A stretch of 64,000 nt of DNA from Gammaproteobacteria bacterium (GCA_013817245.1 JACDDA010000005.1:1-64000), one strand, 5' to 3'. Positions 37,764 through 47,332 are shown, counted from the first letter of the stretch. Notes: a model not told the origin generated them from the letters alone. A program made the numbers and translations.

Positions 37764-38279
37764 GTGCCATTTACGCCATTGCATATGGGGCCCGGCTTAC
37801 TAATCAAAGCTTTGTTGCAAAGCAGTTTTAGTTTAATGGTGTTTGGCTGGGCGCAGATTGTGATGGATATTCAACCGTTGATTGTGTTGATAAGCGGCGA
37901 GGGACATCTGCATGGTTTTACGCATACGTATGTCGGCGCCAGTTTGCTTGCGGTGTTTGTTGCGTTGAGCGGTAAATATTTGGCTGAATGGTTGTTGCGA
38001 TGTTTTTCGAATGACAAGCAAGGTTTTATTGTTATTACCTGGTGGGTAGCTTTTCTCAGTGCCTTTATTGGCACTTATAGTCACGTGATATTAGACAGTA
38101 TTATGCACGTTGATATAGAACCTTTATCACCGTTTTCATTTGCAAATGGTTTGTTGGGCATTATGTCGGTAGAAGCGCTGCATAAGTTATGTTTGTACAG
38201 TGGTTTACTCGGCGCCATTTTGTATTTTGCTATTGAGCAATACAGTCTATTTATGCAAGGCCGCAAGCATGATGAGTAG
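37764..38279 (+). CDS. YdjM-like membrane-bound putative metal-dependent hydrolase
   Basis: A 171-residue protein starting with GTG (MPFTPLHMGPGLLIKALLQ), with four or five hydrophobic helices. Histidines and acidic residues in membrane-proximal motifs (TPLHMGPG, LHGFTHTYVGASL, GTYSHVILDSIMHVDIEP) resemble the His/Asp pattern of the YdjM/DUF457 family. Whether it hydrolyses anything is unknown. It is followed by 79 bases before serS that hold a TAGAAT -10-like element at 38314. Confidence 0.8.
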   Translation: MPFTPLHMGPGLLIKALLQSSFSLMVFGWAQIVMDIQPLIVLISGEGHLHGFTHTYVGASLLAVFVALSGKYLAEWLLRCFSNDKQGFIVITWWVAFLSAFIGTYSHVILDSIMHVDIEPLSPFSFANGLLGIMSVEALHKLCLYSGLLGAILYFAIEQYSLFMQGRKHDE

Positions 38280-38343
38280 CGAGGGAGTGCATGTCATCTG
38301 CAGCTGAATCCGTTAGAATAATGTCCGTTATTTTTCCTTTTGA

Positions 38344-39648
<1,305 letters not shown>

Positions 39649-39667
39649 GCCCAACGCGATTTTCAGC

Positions 39668-39705
39668 TGGTCATGCCGAGGTGTTTTTCGGTATGATTGC
39701 GCCCC
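39668..39705 (+). promoter_or_regulatory. Candidate promoter of the tRNA-Ser(UGA) gene
   Basis: A weak -35 TGGTCA (39668-39673), an 18-base spacer and TATGAT (39692-39697) are followed by TGCGCCCC. The -10 element lies 44 bases before the mature tRNA. A GC-rich discriminator is typical of stringently controlled tRNA promoters. Confidence 0.5.
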
Positions 39706-39741
39706 TCATCGCATGGCCTTGCGCCGGTGTTGAGTTGGTTC

Positions 39742-39831
39742 GGAGGGGTGGCAGAGCGGTTGAATGCACCGGTCTTGAAAACCGGCAGGGATTCACGTCC
39801 CTCGTGGGTTCAAATCCCACCCCCTCCGCCA
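39742..39831 (+). tRNA. tRNA-Ser (anticodon UGA)
   Basis: A complete 90-base class II tRNA. Acceptor arms GGAGGGG and CCCCTCC pair over 7 bp, followed by discriminator G and encoded CCA. The D loop reads AGCGGTTGAA. The anticodon arm CCGGT-CTTGAAA-ACCGG places TGA at 39776-39778. A long variable arm (AGGGATTCACGTCCCT region) and the T arm GTGGG-TTCAAAT-CCCAC complete it. It reads UCA and other UCN serine codons. Confidence 0.98.
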
Positions 39832-39909
39832 TTTATATATTCTCATCTGTCTTATCTCCCCAGCGAATTTGATTTCCCAAGAGAACGACATGCTTCAACA
39901 AACCTCTGC

Positions 39910-40227
39910 ATGAAATTTTTCTTTCTGTATGTAGCCACTGCATTAGCAGAAATCGTGGGATGCTACTTACCTTATTTATGGCTCAAAGAACAACGCTCTG
40001 TTTGGTTGCTGCTACCGGCGGCCTTAAGTCTGGCGTTATTTGTATGGCTATTAACCTTGCACGATACCGCAGCGGGGCGGGTGTATGCGGCTTATGGCGG
40101 GGTTTACATCGGCATTGCTATTTTGTGGCTTTGGGCGGTTAATGGCGTGCGCCCTACACAGTGGGATGTTGCAGGGGTTTTAATCGCGTTCACGGGCATG
40201 GCCGTTATCATGTTGCAGCCGCGTTGA
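39910..40227 (+). CDS. YnfA/UPF0060 family membrane protein
   Basis: A 105-residue four-helix inner-membrane protein resembling small multidrug-resistance transporters in size. It opens [25 protein letters not shown] and carries the family marker [47 protein letters not shown] (two stretches, about 58-100). Transport function is not established for the family. The frame runs back across the tRNA gene, so the ATG at 39910, where homology starts, is used. Confidence 0.93.
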   Translation: MKFFFLYVATALAEIVGCYLPYLWLKEQRSVWLLLPAALSLALFVWLLTLHDTAAGRVYAAYGGVYIGIAILWLWAVNGVRPTQWDVAGVLIAFTGMAVIMLQPR

Positions 40228-40286
40228 TGGGCTGCTTAAGTTGCGTAAGTATTAAAGATGTTGTCTACACATTGATCGAGGTTTAA

Positions 40287-40619
40287 ATGACAAAAACGTT
40301 ATACAAAGTGCGCTTCTTAAATGAAGACAAAGTTTATGAAATTTACGCACGTCATGTGTATCAAGGTGATCTATATGGTTTCGTCATCATCGAAGACATC
40401 TTGTTTGATGAAACCTCCGGCGTGCTAGTCGATCCGGGCCAAGAGCGTTTAAAAACTGAATTTGCCGCCGTGAAAATGACCATGGTGCCGATGCATTCCG
40501 TGATTCGCATTGATCAAGTGGAAAAACAAGGCACGGCAAAAATCACCAGTATCGATGGCAAACATATCAATAATGGCCCTACACCTATTTATACGCCACG
40601 CGGTGATGCAGGTGCTTAA
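40287..40619 (+). CDS. DUF1820 family protein
   Basis: A 110-residue soluble protein of the DUF1820 family, found mainly in gammaproteobacteria and of unknown function. It begins TKTLYKVRFLNEDKVYEIYARHVYQGDLYGFVIIEDILF and continues with DPGQERLKTEFAAVKMTMVPMHSVIRIDQVEKQG. It has no signal peptide or membrane helix. The family is often near tRNA or translation genes, as here, but that does not establish a role. Confidence 0.92.
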   Translation: MTKTLYKVRFLNEDKVYEIYARHVYQGDLYGFVIIEDILFDETSGVLVDPGQERLKTEFAAVKMTMVPMHSVIRIDQVEKQGTAKITSIDGKHINNGPTPIYTPRGDAGA

Positions 40620-40655
40620 ATGAATTAATGGAATAGTGGTAATCGTTGGACTTTA

Positions 40656-40904
40656 TTGGCGTGTGTTTGGACCCTGATCGTTGTTGTTATGCTTCTCATC
40701 GCGTGGCGAGTAAGTCCGTATTTTTATTGGTTTAGCTACATTTTAGCGGGTGCGCTGGGTGTGCCTGCGACCCTTGCTGCGACTATATTTGCGATGCGTG
40801 ATCCGGCATGTCGGTTTGTGAGCATAGCGTTCTTAAATCTCGTGATGTTTACCGTGCTGATGATATTTGGATTTAAATATTTACTGTCGATTCATTGGGC
40901 ATAA
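40656..40904 (+). CDS. Small membrane protein, unrecognised, uncertain start
   Basis: An 82-residue frame with three likely hydrophobic helices (about 3-20, 27-46 and 56-78). The only plausible starts are TTG at 40656 or ATG at 40689, and neither has a convincing Shine-Dalgarno. The codons just upstream in frame (WNSGNRWTLL) also read like membrane-protein lead-in, but there is a stop at 40626 and no standard start in between. No family recognised. It may be a decayed or unusually initiated gene. Confidence 0.5.
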   Translation: MACVWTLIVVVMLLIAWRVSPYFYWFSYILAGALGVPATLAATIFAMRDPACRFVSIAFLNLVMFTVLMIFGFKYLLSIHWA

Positions 40905-41050
40905 AGCGCTTTTGCGCAGCAGCGGTTGAATTTACTCAGCGCTTGCGCTATAAAGCGCAGCGTTGTGGCTTATTATGTACAGCGTTAACCGGATACCAGA
41001 CCACTGGTGGCGGTTCGGGTTGAGATATCCGAAGTGTGTATAAAAAACGA

Positions 41051-41077
41051 GCGGAGCCTTTGGGCTCCGTTACGTTT
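41051..41077 (+). terminator. Hairpin terminator upstream of tRNA-Ser(GGA)
   Basis: The 7-bp stem CGGAGCC / GGCTCCG (41052-41058, 41063-41069) with loop TTTG has an A-run before it and TTACGTTTT after. It would end transcripts from the DUF1820 region. The preceding 150 bases (40905-41050) hold two short GCGC-type hairpins and no gene. Confidence 0.6.
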
Positions 41078-41117
41078 TAAGCGAGCCGCATTTTTTTATC
41101 GCTAAATGTTCGTGTCC

Positions 41118-41208
41118 GGAGAGGTGTCCGAGTGGTTGAAGGAGCACGCCTGGAAAGTGTGTATACGTTAATAGCGTATCGAGGGTTCGAATCCCTCTCT
41201 CTCCGCCA
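41118..41208 (+). tRNA. tRNA-Ser (anticodon GGA)
   Basis: A complete 91-base class II tRNA. The acceptor GGAGAGG pairs with TCTCTCC (one G-U), then discriminator G and CCA. The anticodon arm CACGC-CTGGAAA-GTGTG carries GGA, reading UCC and UCU. A long variable arm (TATACG...CGTATC) and the T arm GAGGG-TTCGAAT-CCCTC are present. Confidence 0.98.
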
Positions 41209-41218
41209 GTTATAAAAC

Positions 41219-41242
41219 AACACGCGCAAGCGTGTTTTTTTA
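41219..41242 (+). terminator. Terminator of tRNA-Ser(GGA)
   Basis: The perfect 7-bp stem AACACGC / GCGTGTT with tetraloop GCAA (41219-41236) is followed by five more Ts. It begins 11 bases after the tRNA CCA end. Confidence 0.9.
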
Positions 41243-41364
41243 TGGCTGAAATAAAATAGCGGAATTTGAAGCCGAGAAATTAAATAGTTGGATGACCACT
41301 AGGGATGGTGGAAATGCAAAAAAAAGAAAAGTAGTTTTTGCCGCGAAATATCGTCAATATTCAG

Positions 41365-41434
41365 GATTAACGATTAACGATTAACGATTAACGATTAACG
41401 ATTAACGATTAACGATTAACGATTAACGATTAAT
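41365..41434. repeat. Heptanucleotide tandem repeat (GATTAAC)9 plus one variant unit
   Basis: Nine perfect head-to-tail copies of GATTAAC (41365-41427) are followed by GATTAAT (41428-41434). Every frame contains TAA, so it is not coding. It ends 17 bases before the ATG of the TerC-family gene, so it lies in the promoter or 5' leader. The other 120 bases between it and the tRNA terminator show no gene. Repeats of this kind change length by slippage. Confidence 0.97.
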
Positions 41435-41451
41435 GAGGACGGAATTTCCAC

Positions 41452-42465
41452 ATGATACTTTTCCCATTTTCAGATTATTGGTGGTTTTATTTAGGATTTA
41501 TTACTTTTGTTTTGGTAATGCTCGCGCTAGATCTTGGTGTGTTCCATAAAAAATCTCATGAAATTAGTTTTAAAGAAGCGGCTATCTGGACAACGATTTG
41601 GATTAGTCTTGCCCTCATCTTTAATTATTTGTTCTATCTGTATGCTCAATATCGTTTCTCGACACACGAGTTTTACACATCGATTCCCGGGTTTGATCCT
41701 GATGGTCAGGCTAAAATTTCAGCACTAGAGTTTTTAACTGGTTTTGTCGTTGAGAAATCACTCGCAATCGACAATATCTTTATTTTTGCTGTGGTATTTG
41801 CTTATTTTGGAATTCCGAAACAATACCAACACCGAGTGTTGTTCTGGGGGATTCTTGGCGCTCTGGTGTTCCGCGGTATTTTTATTGCTTTAGGTTCCGT
41901 GCTCATGCAGTACCACTGGGTAGTTATTTTCTTTGGCGGTTTGTTGATATTAACCGGCGTTAAAATGTTTTTCGCTGGCACTGAGCCTCAGAGCCTAGAA
42001 AACAATTTCATTATTAAAATAATTAATAAAATATTTAGAGTCCATCCTCACATTGAAGGGCAGAAATTCTTCTTTAAAAAAAATGGCCTTACATATGTAA
42101 CGCCGCTATTTTTAGCGCTGATCTTTCTTGAGCTGAGCGATATTATTTTTGCGGTAGATTCTGTGCCAGCAATTTTTGCGCTGACGAAAGAACCATTGAT
42201 TGTTTTTACGTCAAACATTTTCGCAATTTTAGGTTTAAGATCGATGTATTTCATGTTGGTAGGCGTTATGGACAGATTTGGTTACATAAAATATGGATTA
42301 GCGTCAGTATTAGTCTTTGTGGGGTTAAAAATGGTATGGCTCAACGAGGCCTTTGGTGGAAAGTTTCCGATTAATTGGTCATTGATAATTATCGGTGCTC
42401 TCATTGGTTCTTCTATTTTGGTTTCGATTATTATTGATCGAGCAAAACAAAAAAAGCCCCATTGA
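41452..42465 (+). CDS. TerC/Alx family integral membrane protein
   Basis: A 337-residue protein with about nine membrane helices. Conserved TerC-family acidic motifs are VEKSLAIDNIFIFAVVFAYFG (about 99-119) and LELSDIIFAVDSVPAIFALT (about 223-242). Alx of E. coli has similar length, and family members are linked to manganese export and metal homeostasis. GAGGACGGA upstream is the likely ribosome-binding site, placed just after the heptamer array. No yybP-ykoY riboswitch is recognisable. It ends 32 bases before the response-regulator gene and may share its transcript. Confidence 0.94.
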   Translation: MILFPFSDYWWFYLGFITFVLVMLALDLGVFHKKSHEISFKEAAIWTTIWISLALIFNYLFYLYAQYRFSTHEFYTSIPGFDPDGQAKISALEFLTGFVVEKSLAIDNIFIFAVVFAYFGIPKQYQHRVLFWGILGALVFRGIFIALGSVLMQYHWVVIFFGGLLILTGVKMFFAGTEPQSLENNFIIKIINKIFRVHPHIEGQKFFFKKNGLTYVTPLFLALIFLELSDIIFAVDSVPAIFALTKEPLIVFTSNIFAILGLRSMYFMLVGVMDRFGYIKYGLASVLVFVGLKMVWLNEAFGGKFPINWSLIIIGALIGSSILVSIIIDRAKQKKPH

Positions 42466-42497
42466 AACCTTTTGGATTTTGATTATATTCAAGCCTG

Positions 42498-43190
42498 ATG
42501 TCGCTTATGAAAATTCTAATCGTTGAAGATAATCGGGATATTTTAGAAAACATTTGCGCTTATTTAGAAAGCCAGGCGCATGTTGTCGACGTTGCGGCGG
42601 ACGGTAATACGGCTATGCATCTGCTCGGCAAAGAAACCTATGATGTTATTGTTTTGGATATTTTATTGCCGGGTGTTAATGGTATTGAAATTTGTCGGCG
42701 CTTACGCGAAGACTTACATAATGCGACACCTGTTATCATGTTAACGGCGCGCGATAAAGTCGATGATCGTGTGCAAGGCTTGGACGTTGGCGCAGATGAT
42801 TATTTGGTAAAGCCTTTTTCCTTAGTAGAATTAGACGCTAGGATTCGTGCGCAATATCGGCGTAGCCGAGTCAACGAACAATGGGGCTTGTTACAAGTCG
42901 GCGAACTGATCTGTGATGTTGCTCAACATCGTGTCACGCATAGAAGTATGGAAATTACTTTAAGCCCGATTGGATTTCGTATTTTACAAACGTTAATGCA
43001 AGCCTCGCCAAATGTCGTCCCTCGTGAACAGTTAGAGCGCGATATATGGGGCGACAATGTACCAGATAGTGATGCTTTGAAAGTGCATATTCATGCTTTG
43101 CGCGATGCGATTGATAAGCCCTTTGGCACTAATTTTTTATATACTGTGCGGGGCATAGGATTCAAAATGGTGAACTTTGATGCGTCTTAA
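42498..43190 (+). CDS. OmpR-family response regulator
   Basis: Two-component transcription regulator of 230 residues; an ATG at 42507 (MKILIVEDN) is an equally good start. The receiver domain has the acidic pair E10/D11, phospho-acceptor D54 (VIVLDILLPG), switch Thr in VIMLTARD and Lys in DYLVKPFS. The C-terminal winged helix includes REQLERDIWGDNVPDSDALKVHIHALRDAI and the closing YTVRGIGFKM. It overlaps the kinase gene by 11 bases. Its targets plausibly include the phosphotransferase operon downstream. Confidence 0.96.
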   Translation: MSLMKILIVEDNRDILENICAYLESQAHVVDVAADGNTAMHLLGKETYDVIVLDILLPGVNGIEICRRLREDLHNATPVIMLTARDKVDDRVQGLDVGADDYLVKPFSLVELDARIRAQYRRSRVNEQWGLLQVGELICDVAQHRVTHRSMEITLSPIGFRILQTLMQASPNVVPREQLERDIWGDNVPDSDALKVHIHALRDAIDKPFGTNFLYTVRGIGFKMVNFDAS

Positions 43191-44436
43191 ACTTCAGTTA
43201 CGGATAACGCTGTATTTTACCGGTTTAGTTTTTATTACGTGTTTATTATTTTCAATTGCTATGTTTTCTGTAATACATACGATTGAAGATAAATTATTTC
43301 GCAACTACGTAGAAAATTTTTCGATTTGGGCTATTAACTTGATTGAGTATTCACCTGCCGGAAGTTTCCAAAATTGGCCGGCGGGCATTAAAATTTATAC
43401 TGATAAAACGCTTAATAAACCCACTTTTCTAAAAGACATGCCGCCCGGATTTTGGGAGGTTGAGTTACCTGAGCGCGATTTTTTTGTCTTAGTTAAAGCG
43501 CACGCGCAATCGATGTATTTCATTACGTTTGATCAAACAGATTTTGAAACTCGCGAAATACGGATTTTATTTTCTTTAATGCTCAGCGTATTAACACTTA
43601 CCTTGCTCGCGTATTGGACTGCGCGTCGTATTTCAGCCAGCGCTATTGCGCCGGTTATTGCCTTGGCGAATGATGTTAAGAATGATCAGTTAATTTCTGT
43701 AGAAAATAATTTTTATGCTGATGATGAGGTTGGATTTTTAGCGTTAGCTTTTGCAGAAAAACTCACCGAGCAACAGGAATTTCTCAATCGCGAACGTTTA
43801 TTTACAGGTGATATTAGTCATGAGCTAAGAACACCTTTGATGGTTATGCAAAGTGCTGTAGATGTAATGTCATTAGCGCGTGACCGTTTAAATGATCAAG
43901 AGTTAGCCGCTTTAGCGCGATTGCAGCGTGCTTTAAACGACTCAGCTGAAATGGTCGCGGCATTTTTACAGTTATCACGCGCGATGGATGGTTTCAGCGC
44001 TGAGCAGGCTAACTGCGAGATTAATAAAATGGTCGAGCAATGTTTGGATGAACAATTAAGGAATAGCGCGCGACCTAATGTGAAGATCGAATATATTCAG
44101 CTTGCGGTATTGCAGGTACAGGCGAATCCAGCTTTAGTTGCAGTTGTCATTAATAATTTAATTAAAAATGCTTTCGCTTATACTCTCGAAGGCGCAATAA
44201 GTGTGGTAGTGGATAAGCAATCACTGCGCATTACGAGTTCAGGGGATGCGTTACCTGCCGATATCAGCGCGCATATATTTGAGCGCTTCGTTAAAGCTAC
44301 CGATTCTTCGGGCGCGGGGATCGGCTTGTCTATTGTGAAACGCATCTGTGAATACCATCACTGGCTAGTTACTTATCAATGTCATGTGGGCGGCCATGAA
44401 TTTACGATCACTTGGCCGTCTGATTCGTCTCATTAA
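43180..44436 (+). CDS. Sensor histidine kinase
   Basis: Membrane kinase partner of the preceding regulator, 418 residues from the ATG at 43180. Two membrane helices (about 8-32 and 128-147) flank a periplasmic sensor domain of about 95 residues that matches no family I know. A HAMP-like segment follows, then the H box DISHELRTPLMVM, the N box INNLIKNAFAYT, and a G box GAGIGLSIVKRICEYH. The D box (ITSSGDALP) is short, and the ATP lid is compact. The upstream TTG of the same frame is not needed. Confidence 0.95.
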   Translation: MRLKLQLRITLYFTGLVFITCLLFSIAMFSVIHTIEDKLFRNYVENFSIWAINLIEYSPAGSFQNWPAGIKIYTDKTLNKPTFLKDMPPGFWEVELPERDFFVLVKAHAQSMYFITFDQTDFETREIRILFSLMLSVLTLTLLAYWTARRISASAIAPVIALANDVKNDQLISVENNFYADDEVGFLALAFAEKLTEQQEFLNRERLFTGDISHELRTPLMVMQSAVDVMSLARDRLNDQELAALARLQRALNDSAEMVAAFLQLSRAMDGFSAEQANCEINKMVEQCLDEQLRNSARPNVKIEYIQLAVLQVQANPALVAVVINNLIKNAFAYTLEGAISVVVDKQSLRITSSGDALPADISAHIFERFVKATDSSGAGIGLSIVKRICEYHHWLVTYQCHVGGHEFTITWPSDSSH

Positions 44437-44460
44437 TCCTCTGTATTAAGCTAAGCAGTT

Positions 44461-44477
44461 ATTAACGTTTTGTTAAC
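44461..44477. promoter_or_regulatory. Candidate response-regulator box, TTAAC direct repeat
   Basis: ATTAAC-GTTTT-GTTAAC is a direct repeat of TTAAC with 11-base period, lying 46 bases before the LTA-synthase-like gene and just after the kinase gene. OmpR/PhoB-type regulators bind such tandem half-sites; PmrA boxes have the similar TTAA-N7-TTAA pattern. Assignment to the neighbouring regulator is inference. Confidence 0.5.
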
Positions 44478-44522
44478 GCAAGAGCTGCTATTTTCTTCCT
44501 CTGTTTTTCTAGAGGAAGTGTT

Positions 44523-46505
44523 ATGTTGTGGTTACGTGCAATAGTAAGTTGTGTTGGGGCCTTAGTGCGTTCCCGCTTTCTGCTTCTTTTCAGCATGGCG
44601 CTGCTGGCTTTAACGAGCTTTTTTATTACGCGGATAATTCTGGTTTTTAATCTTCCGGAGCTGCACTTTTCTTTTATTGACGTGTTGTTAGCTATGCTTG
44701 TGGGCTTAGTGTATGACATTGGTTTTATTGCATACGCGCTCGGATTGTTGGCTTTATATGTGGCGTTGGTGCCAAACCGTGTTTGGCAGTCTACTTTTAA
44801 TAAAATATTTATTCATGTGTTGGTATTTGCGAGTATCTATGTTTTATGGTTCATAGGTGTGGCGGAGTGGCTTTTCTGGGATGAGTTTGGCGCACGCTTT
44901 AACTTCATCGCGATTGATTATTTGGCTAATAAACGTGAAGTTTTTGACAATATTAAAGAGTCATATCCGCTAGGTGGTTTGCTCTCGGCAATGTTCGTGT
45001 TTAGTACGATTATCTATCTTGTGATTAGACGATCTGTTCGGCGTTCGTTGAGTTTTCATGCGCCATTGTCTACTCGTTTTCAGCTTGGCAGTTTATTTCT
45101 GATTGCTCCTATAGTGATTTTTCTATGCTTAGGTCAGGGTGCTCGTCAAATATCAAATAACGTTTATGTGAATGAATTAGGCAGTAATGGTCCTTATCAA
45201 TTTTTTGCAGCTTTGCGTAATAATCAAATAGATTACGGTCAGTTTTACGTGTCCTTGGATGACAAACTAATTTCGAAAACCTTGAAATCTGAAGTAATTC
45301 AGCCAGATGCTCGTTTTATAAATGACGATCTGTATTCGATTCGGCGCGAGGTCGTTAATACTGGGCCTGAGAAGCGTTTAAACATCATGTTGATTATGGT
45401 CGAAAGTTTGAGCGGCGATTTCATGCAGCATTTTGGAAATGAGGCAGGACTTACACCGAATTTAGATAAACTCGCCGATAACAGTTTATTTTTTACGCAA
45501 TTTTATTCTACGGGTACTCGGACTGATCGTGGCTTGGAAGCGGTTACTTTATCGATTCCACCAACCCCGGGTCGTTCTATTGTGAAACGCATTGGCAAAG
45601 AAAAAAACATGTGGTCGTTAGGCAATGTTTTAAGAAAGAAAGGTTATGACGCTCGCTTTATTTATGGAGGACGCGGTTATTTTGACAATATGAATGAATT
45701 TTTTTCAGGTAATGGCTATGAAATTGTCGATCAAAGTCGCGTAGCCAATAACGAAATTGGTTTTGAAAATGCGTGGGGGATGGCTGATGAATTTACTTTT
45801 ACACAAGCCATTAAACAGGCAGATATTTCTTACAAAGCGGATCGACCATTTTTTCACCACATTATGACCACCTCAAATCACCGGCCTTATACCTATCCTG
45901 ATCGCCGGATTGATATCCCTTCTGGTCACGGACGGAATGGTGCCGTGAAATATACTGACTGGGCCATTAATAATTTTATAGAGCGCGCTAAGTATAAGCC
46001 GTGGTTTGCTGATACTATTTTTGTGATTGTTGCGGATCATTGCGCGCGCAGTGAAGGAAAAGTGCGATTACCCCTTAACCGTTATCATATTCCTTTGATT
46101 ATCTATAGCCCAAAACATATTGCTGCTGCAAAAGTGGATAAAGTGGCTAGTCAAATTGATGTGGCTCCCACTTTATTAGCATTATTAGGTATGAGTTATG
46201 AGTCTAATTTTTTCGGTAAAAATATTTTAACAATGACGCCAGCAGAAGAGCGCGCCTTAGTAGGAAGTTACCAGTATTTAGGACTTTATCAGCACGGGAA
46301 AATGTCTATATTGGGTCCGAAAAAAATAGTTATGCAACAAGAAGATGCCTTAAGCGAAGATCCTATTGTGACAAAACCAGCTGATGATGATCCTTTATTG
46401 TTAGAAAATATCGCTTTTTATCAAGGCGCTAGCTTTATCTATCGAAATAAACTTAATGCTTGGCCGGTAGATGATGCTCTTAAGGCTAAGCCTTCAACTC
46501 ATTAA
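44523..46505 (+). CDS. LTA synthase family sulfatase-fold phosphotransferase
   Basis: A 660-residue inner-membrane protein with a periplasmic catalytic domain. Five N-terminal helices run to about residue 215. An alkaline-phosphatase-fold domain follows: metal site IMLIMVESLSGDF, nucleophile region YSTGTRTDRGLEAVTLSIPP (Thr in GTRT), HIMTTSNHRPYTYP, and VIVADHCARSEG with the late metal ligands. Family members move phosphoglycerol, phosphoethanolamine or similar groups from phospholipids to envelope polymers. The Gram-negative context suggests glucan or lipid A modification rather than teichoic acid. GAGGAAG precedes the ATG. A PAP2 phosphatase follows 5 bases later. Confidence 0.94.
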   Translation: MLWLRAIVSCVGALVRSRFLLLFSMALLALTSFFITRIILVFNLPELHFSFIDVLLAMLVGLVYDIGFIAYALGLLALYVALVPNRVWQSTFNKIFIHVLVFASIYVLWFIGVAEWLFWDEFGARFNFIAIDYLANKREVFDNIKESYPLGGLLSAMFVFSTIIYLVIRRSVRRSLSFHAPLSTRFQLGSLFLIAPIVIFLCLGQGARQISNNVYVNELGSNGPYQFFAALRNNQIDYGQFYVSLDDKLISKTLKSEVIQPDARFINDDLYSIRREVVNTGPEKRLNIMLIMVESLSGDFMQHFGNEAGLTPNLDKLADNSLFFTQFYSTGTRTDRGLEAVTLSIPPTPGRSIVKRIGKEKNMWSLGNVLRKKGYDARFIYGGRGYFDNMNEFFSGNGYEIVDQSRVANNEIGFENAWGMADEFTFTQAIKQADISYKADRPFFHHIMTTSNHRPYTYPDRRIDIPSGHGRNGAVKYTDWAINNFIERAKYKPWFADTIFVIVADHCARSEGKVRLPLNRYHIPLIIYSPKHIAAAKVDKVASQIDVAPTLLALLGMSYESNFFGKNILTMTPAEERALVGSYQYLGLYQHGKMSILGPKKIVMQQEDALSEDPIVTKPADDDPLLLENIAFYQGASFIYRNKLNAWPVDDALKAKPSTH

Positions 46506-46510
46506 AAGAG

Positions 46511-47212
46511 ATGATCCGGGCTATGAATAATAGGGATACCGAAACCTCACATTTCTGGTGGCAACATGCTGGCATACCGATTTTATTGTTTGCTATATTT
46601 TCATTGCTAATAATTTATTTTGAAATTGATTTTGCGTTAGCGGATGCGTTATTTCAGTGGCAAGATCAAGAATGGAATTTGCGTGGCGCTCATTGGTTTA
46701 AAACCATTTTTCATGACGGTGGACGTTATCTATCGCTGAGTATCGGTTTATTGGTTTTATTATTGTGGATTGCGGGCGCGGTGGTAGCTGTACTCAAACC
46801 TTATCGGCGCGGATTTATTTATTTGTTAATCGCGGGTTTGTTATCGAGTGCGTATATCGGATTATTGAAAAAATTTAATCCTGCTTATTGCCCTTGGGAT
46901 TTATTGCGTTACGGTGGTCAACATGAATACATCTCTCCATTTGCGTGGTCGCAATGGGGTGGTGTTATGGGTCATTGTTTTCCCGCCGCACATGCTAGTG
47001 CGGGTTATGCATGGATAGGCATTTATTTTTTTTGTTTAGTGTATGCGTCACGTTATCGTTGGCATGGTTTAGTCAGTGCATTATTGTTGGGTACGATCTT
47101 AGGTTTTTCTCAGCAATTAAGAGGCGCGCATTTTATTTCACATGATGTTTGGACTCTGATGATTTGTTGGTTTAATAGTTTGTTTTGGTATGCTGTTTAT
47201 TTGCGACGGTGA
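46511..47212 (+). CDS. PAP2 superfamily membrane phosphatase
   Basis: A 233-residue inner-membrane protein with six helices and the three PAP2 motifs: KKFNPAYCPWDL (C1), HCFPAAHASAGYA (C2, with PAAH where PSGH is usual) and RGAHFISHDVWT (C3). Such enzymes cleave or transfer phosphate on lipids such as undecaprenyl diphosphate, lipid A or phosphatidylglycerol phosphate. Its pairing with an LTA-synthase-like enzyme and a two-component system suggests recycling of the lipid product or remodelling of lipid A. The ATG at 46511 follows AAGAG; 46523 is an alternative. Confidence 0.93.
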   Translation: MIRAMNNRDTETSHFWWQHAGIPILLFAIFSLLIIYFEIDFALADALFQWQDQEWNLRGAHWFKTIFHDGGRYLSLSIGLLVLLLWIAGAVVAVLKPYRRGFIYLLIAGLLSSAYIGLLKKFNPAYCPWDLLRYGGQHEYISPFAWSQWGGVMGHCFPAAHASAGYAWIGIYFFCLVYASRYRWHGLVSALLLGTILGFSQQLRGAHFISHDVWTLMICWFNSLFWYAVYLRR

Positions 47213-47273
47213 TTAAATTGACTTATCTTAAATAAAGATTAGCTGGATTTTGAATAAATAAATTCACCTAAGT

Positions 47274-47306
47274 TTTTAGGGTTTAACTTATTGCTAAACC
47301 CTAAAA
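47274..47306. terminator. Inverted repeat between the convergent PAP2 and RND genes
   Basis: Perfect 12-bp arms TTTTAGGGTTTA (47274-47285) and TAAACCCTAAAA (47295-47306) enclose a 9-base loop. The outer A and T tracts give a bidirectional terminator-like structure, although the stem is AT-rich. Confidence 0.55.
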
Positions 47307-47332
47307 CTTATTTTATGAGTATGCGTTACAGA

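Noticed and set aside
39681-39872. Open frames running through the tRNA-Ser(UGA) gene
   Set aside because: They overlap a perfect tRNA cloverleaf on the same strand and have no protein-like features before the YnfA start.
41240-41364. Metal-sensing yybP-ykoY riboswitch upstream of the TerC-family gene
   Set aside because: I could not find its conserved core in the leader; only the heptamer array and unstructured AT-rich sequence are seen.
41365-41434. Possible CRISPR array
   Set aside because: Units are only 7 bases, contiguous and without spacers; no cas genes are present. It is a simple tandem repeat.
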